A stretch of DNA of 27,137 nucleotides. It comes from JAABUE01 sp034431895 (GTDB lineage Bacteria; Chloroflexota; Anaerolineae; Anaerolineales; Villigracilaceae). Below, piece by piece: positions 15,645-22,581 of the stretch; position 1 is the stretch's first letter, and every line of letters begins with the position of its first letter. The notes under the pieces are model-generated. The model saw nothing but the letters and a program-made list of their open reading frames with translations, searched no databases and was not told where the DNA came from. The DNA lies in NCBI GenBank assembly GCA_034431895.1, contig DAOUCM010000085.1:1-27137 (forward strand), written 5' to 3'. Both the position numbers and the translations under genes were made by a program.

Positions 15645-15659
15645 TTCCCCCTGCCCAAT

Positions 15660-15733
15660 GCCCCCGTAGCTCAGTGGATTAGAGCGCTTGCTTGCGGAGC
15701 AATAGGTCGCGTGTTCGAGTCGCGCCGGGGGCG
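15660..15733 (+). tRNA. tRNA-Arg (anticodon GCG)
   Basis: A full cloverleaf: acceptor GCCCCCG/CGGGGGC, D stem GCTC/GAGC, T stem GCGTG/CGCGC with TTCGAGT loop. The anticodon arm is CTTGC-TTGCGGA-GCAAT with one C-U mismatch at the top; the loop places GCG at 15694-15696, reading CGC. G follows the anticodon, as expected after G36. CCA is not encoded. Most bacteria read CGC with an ACG (inosine) tRNA, so GCG is unusual. Confidence 0.92.
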
Positions 15734-15739
15734 CTATGA

Positions 15740-15768
15740 GAAGCGGGTTTGCCCCGCTTCTTTTATTT
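15740..15768 (+). terminator. Intrinsic terminator of tRNA-Arg
   Basis: GAAGCGGG (15740-15747), loop, CCCGCTTC (15753-15760), then TTTTATTT. It ends just before the surE ribosome-binding site. Confidence 0.9.
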
Positions 15769-15778
15769 GGGAGATGAT

Positions 15779-16597
15779 ATGTCGAAGTTACAAATCTTAC
15801 TTACCAATGATGATGGTATTCGTTCACCGGGTCTGTGGGCAGCAGCAGAGGCGCTTTCCGAATTGGGATATGTCACTGTCGTCGCTCCTCGTGAGCAATC
15901 TTCGGGCATGGGGCGCAGCCTGCCTATTTCATCGGATGGGATCATTCGAGAAGAGCGTCTGCAAATCAAGGGTCAGGAATGGCGCGTGTATGCTGTCGGC
16001 GGGACGCCTGCCCAGGCTGTCTTGCATGGCATCTTGGAAGTCATGCCGCACAAGCCAGACCTGGTGGTTTCGGGCATCAATTATGGCGAAAATCTGGGAA
16101 CCGGCATTACCATCTCTGGAACGGTGGGGGCGGCGATGGAGGCAGCCGCGCTAGGATACCGCGCTCTGGCCGTTTCTTTAGAAACATCCCCGGAACATCA
16201 CTTTTCCTATTCGCGCGAGGTGGATTTCTCGGCAGCGGCTCATTTCACGCTCTTGTTTGCCCGGCTGTTGGTGGAGAGGCCTTTGCCCCCCGATGTGGAT
16301 TTGCTCAAGATAGACGTTCCAGACAGCGCAACCCCCAAAACTGCTTGGCAGTTGACGCGCCTGGCGCGTCAACGATACTACGACCCGGTGGCTCCACAGC
16401 GCGAATCCTGGTCTATTCCAGCGCAGGTAAGTTACAAGGAAGCAGCCATCTTGGAGCCTGAGGCCTCTGATAGCGATGTGGCAGTGATGCGCCAGAAGCG
16501 GCTGGTCTCGGTGACTCCCATCAGTCTGGATATGACCTCCCGCACTGATTTTGCCACCATCGAAGCCATGCTGTTCGGGAAGAAAGACCGCCAATAA
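15779..16597 (+). CDS. surE: 5'/3'-nucleotidase SurE
   Basis: 272 aa. A metal-dependent phosphatase that removes phosphate from nucleoside monophosphates and is linked to stationary-phase survival. Family motifs: 'LLTNDDGI' at the start (metal-binding Asp pair), 'VAPREQSSGMGRSLP' with the Ser loop, 'GTPAQAVLHGI', and 'VVSGINYGENLGTGITISGT' (metal-binding Asn). The frame opens further upstream across the tRNA terminator, but ATG 15779 is chosen because GGGAG lies just ahead and the motif starts at once. Only ten bases separate the gene from the tRNA terminator, so it has no room for its own promoter downstream of that terminator. The C-terminus is regular; the gene converges with trx. Confidence 0.95.
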   Translation: MSKLQILLTNDDGIRSPGLWAAAEALSELGYVTVVAPREQSSGMGRSLPISSDGIIREERLQIKGQEWRVYAVGGTPAQAVLHGILEVMPHKPDLVVSGINYGENLGTGITISGTVGAAMEAAALGYRALAVSLETSPEHHFSYSREVDFSAAAHFTLLFARLLVERPLPPDVDLLKIDVPDSATPKTAWQLTRLARQRYYDPVAPQRESWSIPAQVSYKEAAILEPEASDSDVAVMRQKRLVSVTPISLDMTSRTDFATIEAMLFGKKDRQ

Positions 16598-16644
16598 GTC
16601 CGTAACGCGGCCTCCATCCCAACAAAACCGGCGTTGGGCAAACG

Positions 16645-16681
16645 CCAGCCTGTCCCCTGAATACCTGCCAGGACAGGCTGG
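16645..16681. terminator. Hairpin between convergent surE and thioredoxin genes
   Basis: CCAGCCTGTCC (16645-16655) and GGACAGGCTGG (16671-16681), eleven perfect pairs around a 15-base loop. Its position suggests a bidirectional terminator, but there is no T run. Confidence 0.5.
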
Positions 16682-16768
16682 GCGGACAGTCCAGGGGGCA
16701 GACAACTGCGGCGCGAACCAGGATGGTATGCAATCGCCGGGCGTTTTGCCTGACGTGGAGGCGTTTTC

Positions 16769-17092
16769 TCAGAGGTGTGGCGCAAAGCGGGCAATCAGTT
16801 TATCCTGGGGTTGATAGCCGGTCACTCGTTCTGCCACGATTCCCCCTTTGAAAAATAACAAAGTGGGTATCCCCAACACGCCATAGCGCGTCAAGAGATG
16901 GGGATTCTGGTCAGCGTCAATTTTTACGACTTTGACTTTGCCGTCCCATTCTGCCGCCAGACGTTCGACGAGGGGATCGAGCATTTTACAAGGGCCGCAC
17001 CATACGGCGCTGAAATCTACCAGCACGGGTATTGTCGAGGCTATCACCTCTGCCTCGAAAGTTTCTTCGGATACGTTGAGAATATGCGTCAT
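16769..17092 (-). CDS. trxA: Thioredoxin
   Basis: 107 aa, normal length. The redox motif is WCGPC (C32, C35) in 'LVDFSAVWCGPCKMLDP', followed by 'KVVKIDADQNPHLLTRYGVL' with cis-Pro in 'GIPTLLFFKGG'. It reduces protein disulfides with NADPH and thioredoxin reductase. ATG 17092 has TAGGAG six bases upstream; the in-frame TTG two codons earlier would sit on that ribosome-binding site and is rejected. No reductase gene is near. A MITE-like element lies about 40 bases upstream of the start. Confidence 0.96.
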   Translation of the reverse strand: MTHILNVSEETFEAEVIASTIPVLVDFSAVWCGPCKMLDPLVERLAAEWDGKVKVVKIDADQNPHLLTRYGVLGIPTLLFFKGGIVAERVTGYQPQDKLIARFAPHL

Positions 17093-17131
17093 GTTCAACT
17101 CCTAAGCAAAGTTCAACAGGGGGGTAGTTTA

Positions 17132-17249
17132 ACCTGAATTCGGGATAAGCCTTTGAAGTGTCCCGCGAAGTACCCGCAGGGTGAAGGCTCGATTTTGTCC
17201 ATACAATTGCTCTCAAAAAGCCTTCGGGACGGTTATCCCGAACTGACGT
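17132..17249 (+). mobile_element. MITE-like element, copy D
   Basis: Inverted ends TTCGGGATAA (17139-17148) and TTATCCCGAA (17233-17242), a perfect pair. A 7-bp direct repeat TAGTTTA flanks it (17125-17131 and 17250-17256). It separates the thioredoxin start from the tRNA-Asn promoter. Confidence 0.9.
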
Positions 17250-17283
17250 TAGTTTACTCCAACTTTAACATTTTTGGCTTACC

Positions 17284-17312
17284 TTGACACGTCTTTTCCT
17301 TCGCCTTATAAT
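17284..17312 (+). promoter_or_regulatory. Consensus sigma-70 promoter of tRNA-Asn
   Basis: TTGACA, exactly 17 bases, TATAAT, ending 11 bases before the tRNA. A perfect match to the consensus. Confidence 0.9.
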
Positions 17313-17323
17313 CTGCCACACTT

Positions 17324-17396
17324 TCCTGGCTAGCTCAATCGGCAGAGCGGGCGGCTGTTAACCGCTAGGTTCGAGGTTCGAGTCCTCGGCCAGGAG
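17324..17396 (+). tRNA. tRNA-Asn (anticodon GTT)
   Basis: Acceptor TCCTGGC/GCCAGGA, D stem GCTC/GAGC, anticodon stem GGCGG/CCGCT around CTGTTAA (anticodon GTT), T stem CGAGG/CCTCG. CCA is not encoded. A perfect-consensus promoter precedes it and an intrinsic terminator follows. Confidence 0.96.
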
Positions 17397-17400
17397 CCTG

Positions 17401-17422
17401 AGCCCCTGGAAGGGGCTTTTTG
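17401..17422 (+). terminator. Intrinsic terminator of tRNA-Asn
   Basis: AGCCCCT, short loop, AGGGGCT followed by a T run. The following 17423-17657 shows no gene; it has a small GATAAG/CTTATC inverted repeat near 17505. Confidence 0.85.
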
Positions 17423-17657
17423 TTTGCTTCGAGGCCCTCGTGAGGCAGCGACCAGGCTTGCCATGGGGCCCTTGCGAATGGCTTGTAAAACCAATGCAGT
17501 TTAGATAAGCACTCCGAAGTCTTATCATCCCCCTAGGGGACCAGGCTTCGGGCAAAATTGGGAGATTTCGCACTCCAGAAAGGGTATCTAAACGGTATTG
17601 TTTCAGGCCATGGGGCGTTATCTGGAAAGAGAGGCTAGTTACTGCCAGGAGACCACT

Positions 17658-19055
17658 ATGCCCGATTCTGAGTTCACACATTTCCTGCAAGTTTACCCTG
17701 CCTATGCTTCTACCGAAATCATCGATTCTCTGCGTCGGAGCGATTATGCCCGTCTGGACCAGGCCAAGCATGTCTACCTCGACTATACGGGCGGCGGCCT
17801 ATATGCTGAGTCGCAAATTCGCGCCCATCATGAACTGCTTCGCACGCAGGTTTTTGGCAACCCGCATTCGTCGAATCCGACCTCGCTGGCGGCTACCAGG
17901 TTGGTGGAAGATGCCCGCGAATACGTCCTTGCATTCTTCCATGCCGACCCTGAAGAATATTTGTGCATCTTCACGCCCAATGCCAGCGGCGCACTCAAAT
18001 TAGTGGGCGAATCCTACCCCTTCCCTGGCGGCCATTACTTGCTGACCTTCGATAACCATAACTCTGTCAACGGAATTCGTGAGTTTGCCCATGTGCGCGG
18101 CGCAGAAGTGACCTATATTCCGCTTGAACTGCCGGACATGCGCGTCAACGAATCCAGCCTGGACGAGTACCTGGCGCTTGCCAAAGCGGGGCATCGCAAC
18201 CTGTTTGCCTATCCTGCTCAATCCAATTTTTCCGGCGTCCAACATCCACTGGCGTGGATCGGACAAGCGCAGGCCGCCGGCTGGGATGTACTTCTCGACG
18301 CTGCCGCTTACGTTCCTACCAACAAACTGGACCTATCGGCCATACATCCCGATTTCGTGCCGATTTCGTTCTACAAGATGTTCGGCTATCCCACCGGGTT
18401 GGGAGCGCTGATTGCCCGCAAAGAAGCGCTGGCCAAACTGCACCGTCCCTGGTTTGCCGGCGGGACCATTACAGTCGCCTCGGTGCAAGGCGGCAAGTAT
18501 TACCTGGCCGACGGCGCGGCGGCTTTCGAGGATGGCACCCTCAACTATCTTGACATTCCTGCTATCAAGATTGGGCTGGAACATCTCGAATCCATTGGCT
18601 ATGAGATTATCCATGAAAGAGTGCGTTGTCTTACCGGTTGGCTGTTAGACAATCTGACGCAAATGAAGCATAGCAATGGCGAGTCGCTGGTGCGTATCTA
18701 TGGCCCAACGACGACGGAGGGACGAGGCGGCGCAGTGACGGTCAATTTTTTCAACAAGGAGGGTGTTCCCATTGACCATCGCACCATTGAAAAAGCCGCC
18801 AATCAGGTCAACATTTCGCTGCGGACGGGCTGTTTTTGCAATCCTGGCGCAGGCGAAATTGCGTTGGGCATCTCCAGCATGGAACTGGCGGCCTGTTTCT
18901 CCATGCCCGGCCACGAACAGCGGTTGTCATTGAATGATTTTCGTCTGTGCATTGATGGCAAGGCCAGCGGCGCTGTTCGTATTTCGGTTGGGCTGGTCAC
19001 GAACTTCGACGATGTGCAAGCCTTTTTGTCGTTTGCCAGGGGATTGTTGGAATGA
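17658..19055 (+). CDS. Molybdenum-cofactor-sulfurase-like aminotransferase (class V)
   Basis: 465 aa. A NifS/MOCOS-type PLP enzyme: early 'VYLDYTGGGLY', 'NPHSSNPTSLAATRLVEDAR', PLP lysine K240 in 'FYKMFGYPTGLGALI', and the sulfur-carrying site 'RTGCFCNPGAGE' (C392, C394). The 'FYK.FG.PTG' and 'RTGCFCNPGA' strings are diagnostic of the N-terminal half of eukaryotic Moco sulfurase, which moves sulfur from cysteine to the Mo centre of xanthine-dehydrogenase-type enzymes. The C-terminal MOSC domain of those proteins is missing. ATG 17658 follows AGGAG; the longer frame lacks one. A molybdenum hydroxylase operon starts 3.5 kb downstream, so maturation of that enzyme is a plausible, unproven role. 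Confidence 0.85.
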   Translation: MPDSEFTHFLQVYPAYASTEIIDSLRRSDYARLDQAKHVYLDYTGGGLYAESQIRAHHELLRTQVFGNPHSSNPTSLAATRLVEDAREYVLAFFHADPEEYLCIFTPNASGALKLVGESYPFPGGHYLLTFDNHNSVNGIREFAHVRGAEVTYIPLELPDMRVNESSLDEYLALAKAGHRNLFAYPAQSNFSGVQHPLAWIGQAQAAGWDVLLDAAAYVPTNKLDLSAIHPDFVPISFYKMFGYPTGLGALIARKEALAKLHRPWFAGGTITVASVQGGKYYLADGAAAFEDGTLNYLDIPAIKIGLEHLESIGYEIIHERVRCLTGWLLDNLTQMKHSNGESLVRIYGPTTTEGRGGAVTVNFFNKEGVPIDHRTIEKAANQVNISLRTGCFCNPGAGEIALGISSMELAACFSMPGHEQRLSLNDFRLCIDGKASGAVRISVGLVTNFDDVQAFLSFARGLLE

Positions 19056-19073
19056 AAGCACGAGTCTCTTTGG

Positions 19074-19991
19074 CTATTCGCGTTTGATTTGGAAGACATC
19101 GAAATCGCGTGCTACAATGGCTTCGGGGAAGACAGCCTGGGCTTCGGCTAGCACATCCCGTTCACGGTAGCGGCGTGAGAGGTGAGTCAGGATGAGACGT
19201 TTGACGCCAGCCTGTACGGCGAGTTCGGCGGCTTGCCTGGCAGTCAAATGCATGAATTCATGCGCCATCTCGGCCTCGCTCTCCAGGTAAGTGGACTCGA
19301 TGACCAGCGCATCGGCGCCGCGGACGTGCGGCAGGAGATCGTCGGTGCGGCCGGCGTCGCCCACCATCACCAGTTTCACGCCCGGTTGCAGCGCGCCCAG
19401 TACATCCTCTGGCGTGATGCGCCGCCCGTCGGGCAGGGTCACATCTTGACCGTTGACCAGTTCACGCCGTTGTGGGCCAAAGGGAACGCCCAGCGCGTCC
19501 GCTTTTTCGGGTAAAAATGGACGGCGCGCCTTTGTCTCGAAACAAAATCCCAGGCAGTCCGGGCCGCGATGGGTGACCGGAAAAGCGGTAATGGTAAAAT
19601 CCTCAGCCTCGAAGAACACGCCCGGTTTGATCTCGTGCAGAGTCAGCGGCATGGGAGGCTGCTTGCCGCGCAGCACCACGCCATACAGCAGATCGTGAAC
19701 GCGCTCGAGGGTCGAACGTCCGCCGAAGATTTCGAGTTCCTCGATGGCCTCCCAGCGCAAAAAAGTGGACAGCAGGCCGCCCAATCCAAGAATGTGATCG
19801 AGGTGACCATGCGTGAGCAGGATGCGCGTCAGACGTTTGAAACCCGCTCCCGATTGCAAGATTTGTCGCTGGGTGCCTTCACCGCAATCTACCAGAAAAC
19901 GATATTCGTCATGGCTGACCAGCGCCGCCGAAAGCCCACGTTTGGCTGAAGGCGCAGAAGCCGAAGTGCCGAGAAAGAGAAGTTCGAACAA
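19074..19991 (-). CDS. rnz: Ribonuclease Z
   Basis: 305 aa. A metallo-beta-lactamase-fold endonuclease that trims the 3' trailers of tRNA precursors lacking encoded CCA, which fits the two CCA-less tRNA genes in this window. Zinc motif 'LTHGHLDHILGLGG', further ligands in 'TAFPVTHRGP', 'VMVGDAGRT' and 'ILTHLSRRY'. The start is TTG 19991 (translated Met), supported by AAAAAGGA six bases upstream; the reading begins 'FELLFLGTSASAPS', the standard RNase Z N-terminus. Converges with the Moco-sulfurase-like gene. Confidence 0.95.
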   Translation of the reverse strand: MFELLFLGTSASAPSAKRGLSAALVSHDEYRFLVDCGEGTQRQILQSGAGFKRLTRILLTHGHLDHILGLGGLLSTFLRWEAIEELEIFGGRSTLERVHDLLYGVVLRGKQPPMPLTLHEIKPGVFFEAEDFTITAFPVTHRGPDCLGFCFETKARRPFLPEKADALGVPFGPQRRELVNGQDVTLPDGRRITPEDVLGALQPGVKLVMVGDAGRTDDLLPHVRGADALVIESTYLESEAEMAHEFMHLTARQAAELAVQAGVKRLILTHLSRRYRERDVLAEAQAVFPEAIVARDFDVFQIKRE

Positions 19992-20074
19992 AGAAAATCC
20001 TTTTTAATTTTTTGTACCCCAATTGTACCTCGCACCTCGCTTTGTTGTGAGGATACAAAACAGACCATTTGTGC

Positions 20075-20080
20075 TATAAT
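20075..20080 (+). promoter_or_regulatory. -10 box of ftsK
   Basis: TATAAT about 35 bases before the ATG at 20116. The leader has no Shine-Dalgarno; no convincing -35 is seen. Confidence 0.5.
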
Positions 20081-20115
20081 TCAAGCGCGGTTTCCCCCTT
20101 CACCGCCCTGTTCTC

Positions 20116-22434
20116 ATGCCCATCAGCAAACCCAAATCGCCTCCTAAAAGCGCGCCCGCTAAAGGCAAGAAGGTTGCCCCCCAAAAGGGAGCCTCTGCCA
20201 AACCCAAAGCCTCGCCCCGCCCGGCCCAAAAAGCAGCCGAGCCGCCGGCCCCGCCCCCGCGCGCACCCAGTCTATGGGAATCGCTGCCTCCAGAGCGACG
20301 CCTGGATGTCATCGGCGTATTGTTGGGACTGACGGGACTGCTCACTTTGCTGGGACTGCTCTCGGCCAACCGCTCTACCCTGACCGGAGGCCTGCTTCGG
20401 TTTCTCGGGCAGATCTTTGGCTGGGGCATTTACATCCTACCTGTGGGGCTGATCGTTGTAGGCTTCTGGCTGGTGCTGCGCAATATCGAGCGCATCCCGC
20501 CTCTTTCGGTGGCGCGCGCTACCGGCGTCGTATTGCTCTATCTCTGGCTGCTGGCCTGTATGCACGCGCTTTTCGTACCCTACGAATTGGCCGAGCGGGC
20601 CGCTCTGGATGGCGCTGGGGGCGGCTACTTCGGCAGTCTATTCCAGCGCCTCTTGTGGGGTTGGTTTGGTTGGGCAGGGGCTATTGTGGCGCTGATGGCT
20701 TGGCTGCTGATTGCCCTGGCGTTCACCCTCGACAGACCCATCCGAGATTTGTTTGGCTGGCTGGCTCCTCTAGGAGAGGCTCTGCGCCGGAGATGGACAG
20801 CCTTCCAAGAGAGTAGACGGCCTGAGATGGCCTTGCATCCGCCCGATGTGCAAGCCAATGGATATACCCCTTTGCAGCGCCCCCCCGTTCAGGCTGGCAC
20901 ACCGCCGGTGGGCGTGCCTGTCACGACCACCAGCAGCGGGCAGCCGGTCATCCAGTGGACGCTCCCCAAAATCAAAGACATCTTAGACGAAGGCAATGCG
21001 CCGCAAGTCAACGAGGAGTTCGTACAACAGCGCGCGCGTTTGATCGAAGATACGCTGGCTTCCTTTGGCGCGCCAGCCCAGGTGGTGGAAATAAGCCGAG
21101 GCCCAACGGTCACGCAATTTGGGGTGGAGCCGCTCTTCGTCGAGGGGCGAGGCGGGCGCACACGGGTGCGCGTCAATAAAATTGCCTCCCTGTCCGATGA
21201 CTTGGCGCTGGCGTTGTCTGCGCCGCGCATCCGCATTCAGGCGCCCGTGCCAGGACGTGGCTTCGTCGGCATCGAAGTCCCCAACGAAGAGATGACGCTG
21301 GTGGCCCTGCGCGACATCCTGGAGAGCGAGGCCTTCCAACGCAAGCGTTCGAACTTGACCTTTGCGCTGGGACGCGATGTGGCCGGTCTGCCGCAAATTG
21401 CCAGCCTGGAGGGCATGCCGCACTTGCTGATTGCCGGCACGACCGGCTCCGGTAAATCGGTATGCGTCAACGCTATCCTGACCTGTTTCTTGCTGCACAA
21501 CACCCCCGACGATTTGCGCCTCGTGCTGGTGGACCCCAAACGTGTGGAGTTGACCAGTTACAACGGCGTGCCGCACCTCCTGGCGCCGGTCATCGTAGAG
21601 GTGGATCGCGTGGTAGGCGCGCTGCAATGGATGACGCGCGAAATGGACAAACGCTATCATACCTTTGCCCAGGTCGGCGCGCGCAACATCAGTGACTACA
21701 ACGCCCGCGTCCAATCGCAGGGCGGCAAGAAATTGCCTTACCTGGTCATCGTCATTGACGAACTGGCCGACCTGATGATGATTGCGCCTGACGAAACCGA
21801 GCGCACCATCACTCGCCTGGCGCAACTGGCACGCGCCACCGGCATCCACATGATTTTGGCGACCCAGCGCCCTTCGGTGGATGTGGTCACCGGCTTGATC
21901 AAGGCCAACTTCCCGGCCCGCATTGCCTTTGCGGTGGCCTCCAACACCGACAGCCGCGTCATCCTCGATCAGCCTGGCGCCGAGCGGTTGTTGGGGCGCG
22001 GCGATATGCTCTATCAAGCCCCCGACGCGCCCTCGCCGGTGCGCTTGCAAGGGGTGTTCGTCTCCGACCCCGAAATCCAGCGCCTGGTGGAGTTTTGGCG
22101 GGCGCAGATGGGCGGCGGCAGTCCATACGCGGCCGTCAGCGGCGCCATAGATACCCCCCTGCCGCCTGGCGTTCCCCTCAAGCAGCAGCCGCTTTGGGAG
22201 GATCTGCAAAAAGAAGAGGGCGATCCGCTCTATACCGAAGCAGTGGACCTGGTGCGCCGTGAGGGACGCGCGTCGGTGTCCATGCTTCAGCGCCGCCTGC
22301 GCATTGGCTATACACGCGCTGCCCGCTTGATAGACAAGATGGAAGAAAAGGGCATCGTCGGCCCGCCAGAAGGCAACACCCAGATACGTTCGGTGCTAGA
22401 TTACGGCCCGGCTGCTCCGCCAAAGGAACCTTGA
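20116..22434 (+). CDS. ftsK: DNA translocase FtsK/SpoIIIE
   Basis: 772 aa. It pumps chromosome ends through the division septum and acts at the division site. A Lys/Pro/Ala-rich start (1-50) is followed by four transmembrane helices (about 62-215), a short linker, then the motor domain with Walker A GTTGSGKS (441-448), Walker B 'LVIVIDELADLMM' and 'ATQRPSVDVVTGLIKANFP'. The C-terminal gamma winged-helix domain ('AVDLVRREGRASVSMLQRRL' to 'GIVGPPEG') reads polar DNA motifs. The linker is short compared with E. coli FtsK, as in SpoIIIE-type proteins. The gene is divergent from rnz and appears to be expressed alone. Confidence 0.97.
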   Translation: MPISKPKSPPKSAPAKGKKVAPQKGASAKPKASPRPAQKAAEPPAPPPRAPSLWESLPPERRLDVIGVLLGLTGLLTLLGLLSANRSTLTGGLLRFLGQIFGWGIYILPVGLIVVGFWLVLRNIERIPPLSVARATGVVLLYLWLLACMHALFVPYELAERAALDGAGGGYFGSLFQRLLWGWFGWAGAIVALMAWLLIALAFTLDRPIRDLFGWLAPLGEALRRRWTAFQESRRPEMALHPPDVQANGYTPLQRPPVQAGTPPVGVPVTTTSSGQPVIQWTLPKIKDILDEGNAPQVNEEFVQQRARLIEDTLASFGAPAQVVEISRGPTVTQFGVEPLFVEGRGGRTRVRVNKIASLSDDLALALSAPRIRIQAPVPGRGFVGIEVPNEEMTLVALRDILESEAFQRKRSNLTFALGRDVAGLPQIASLEGMPHLLIAGTTGSGKSVCVNAILTCFLLHNTPDDLRLVLVDPKRVELTSYNGVPHLLAPVIVEVDRVVGALQWMTREMDKRYHTFAQVGARNISDYNARVQSQGGKKLPYLVIVIDELADLMMIAPDETERTITRLAQLARATGIHMILATQRPSVDVVTGLIKANFPARIAFAVASNTDSRVILDQPGAERLLGRGDMLYQAPDAPSPVRLQGVFVSDPEIQRLVEFWRAQMGGGSPYAAVSGAIDTPLPPGVPLKQQPLWEDLQKEEGDPLYTEAVDLVRREGRASVSMLQRRLRIGYTRAARLIDKMEEKGIVGPPEGNTQIRSVLDYGPAAPPKEP

Positions 22435-22443
22435 ACAACCTGC

Positions 22444-22473
22444 TGTAGGACAAGCCTGATGACCTGTCCTACA
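22444..22473 (+). terminator. 9-bp hairpin after ftsK
   Basis: TGTAGGACA (22444-22452) and TGTCCTACA (22465-22473), ten bases past the ftsK stop. No T run follows, so assignment is tentative. Confidence 0.4.
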
Positions 22474-22569
22474 TGAAGGAGCAGGGAGGCAATAGGCGGC
22501 GCCCACCCCACCCCCGCGCCTCGATTGATCGAGAGGATGCTTTTTTCTTGCCGTCCGTCAGGATTGTGG

Positions 22570-22575
22570 TTTAAT
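22570..22575 (+). promoter_or_regulatory. Extended -10 box of the molybdenum hydroxylase operon
   Basis: TGG-TTTAAT, six bases before the ATG at 22582; no ribosome-binding site, so again a probable leaderless start. Confidence 0.5.
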
Positions 22576-22581
22576 TAAGAC

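Noticed and set aside
7696..17249. Integron attC sites (similar length and folding)
   Set aside because: The conserved RYYYAAC/GTTRRRY core ends are not present in a consistent way and no gene cassettes or integrase are seen.
17358..17771. Minus-strand frame overlapping tRNA-Asn ending 'RLLAEDSNLEPSG'
   Set aside because: The tail is the reverse translation of the tRNA, a common artefact.
20983..22209. Minus-strand reading frame opposite ftsK
   Set aside because: Antisense shadow without motifs or a ribosome-binding site.
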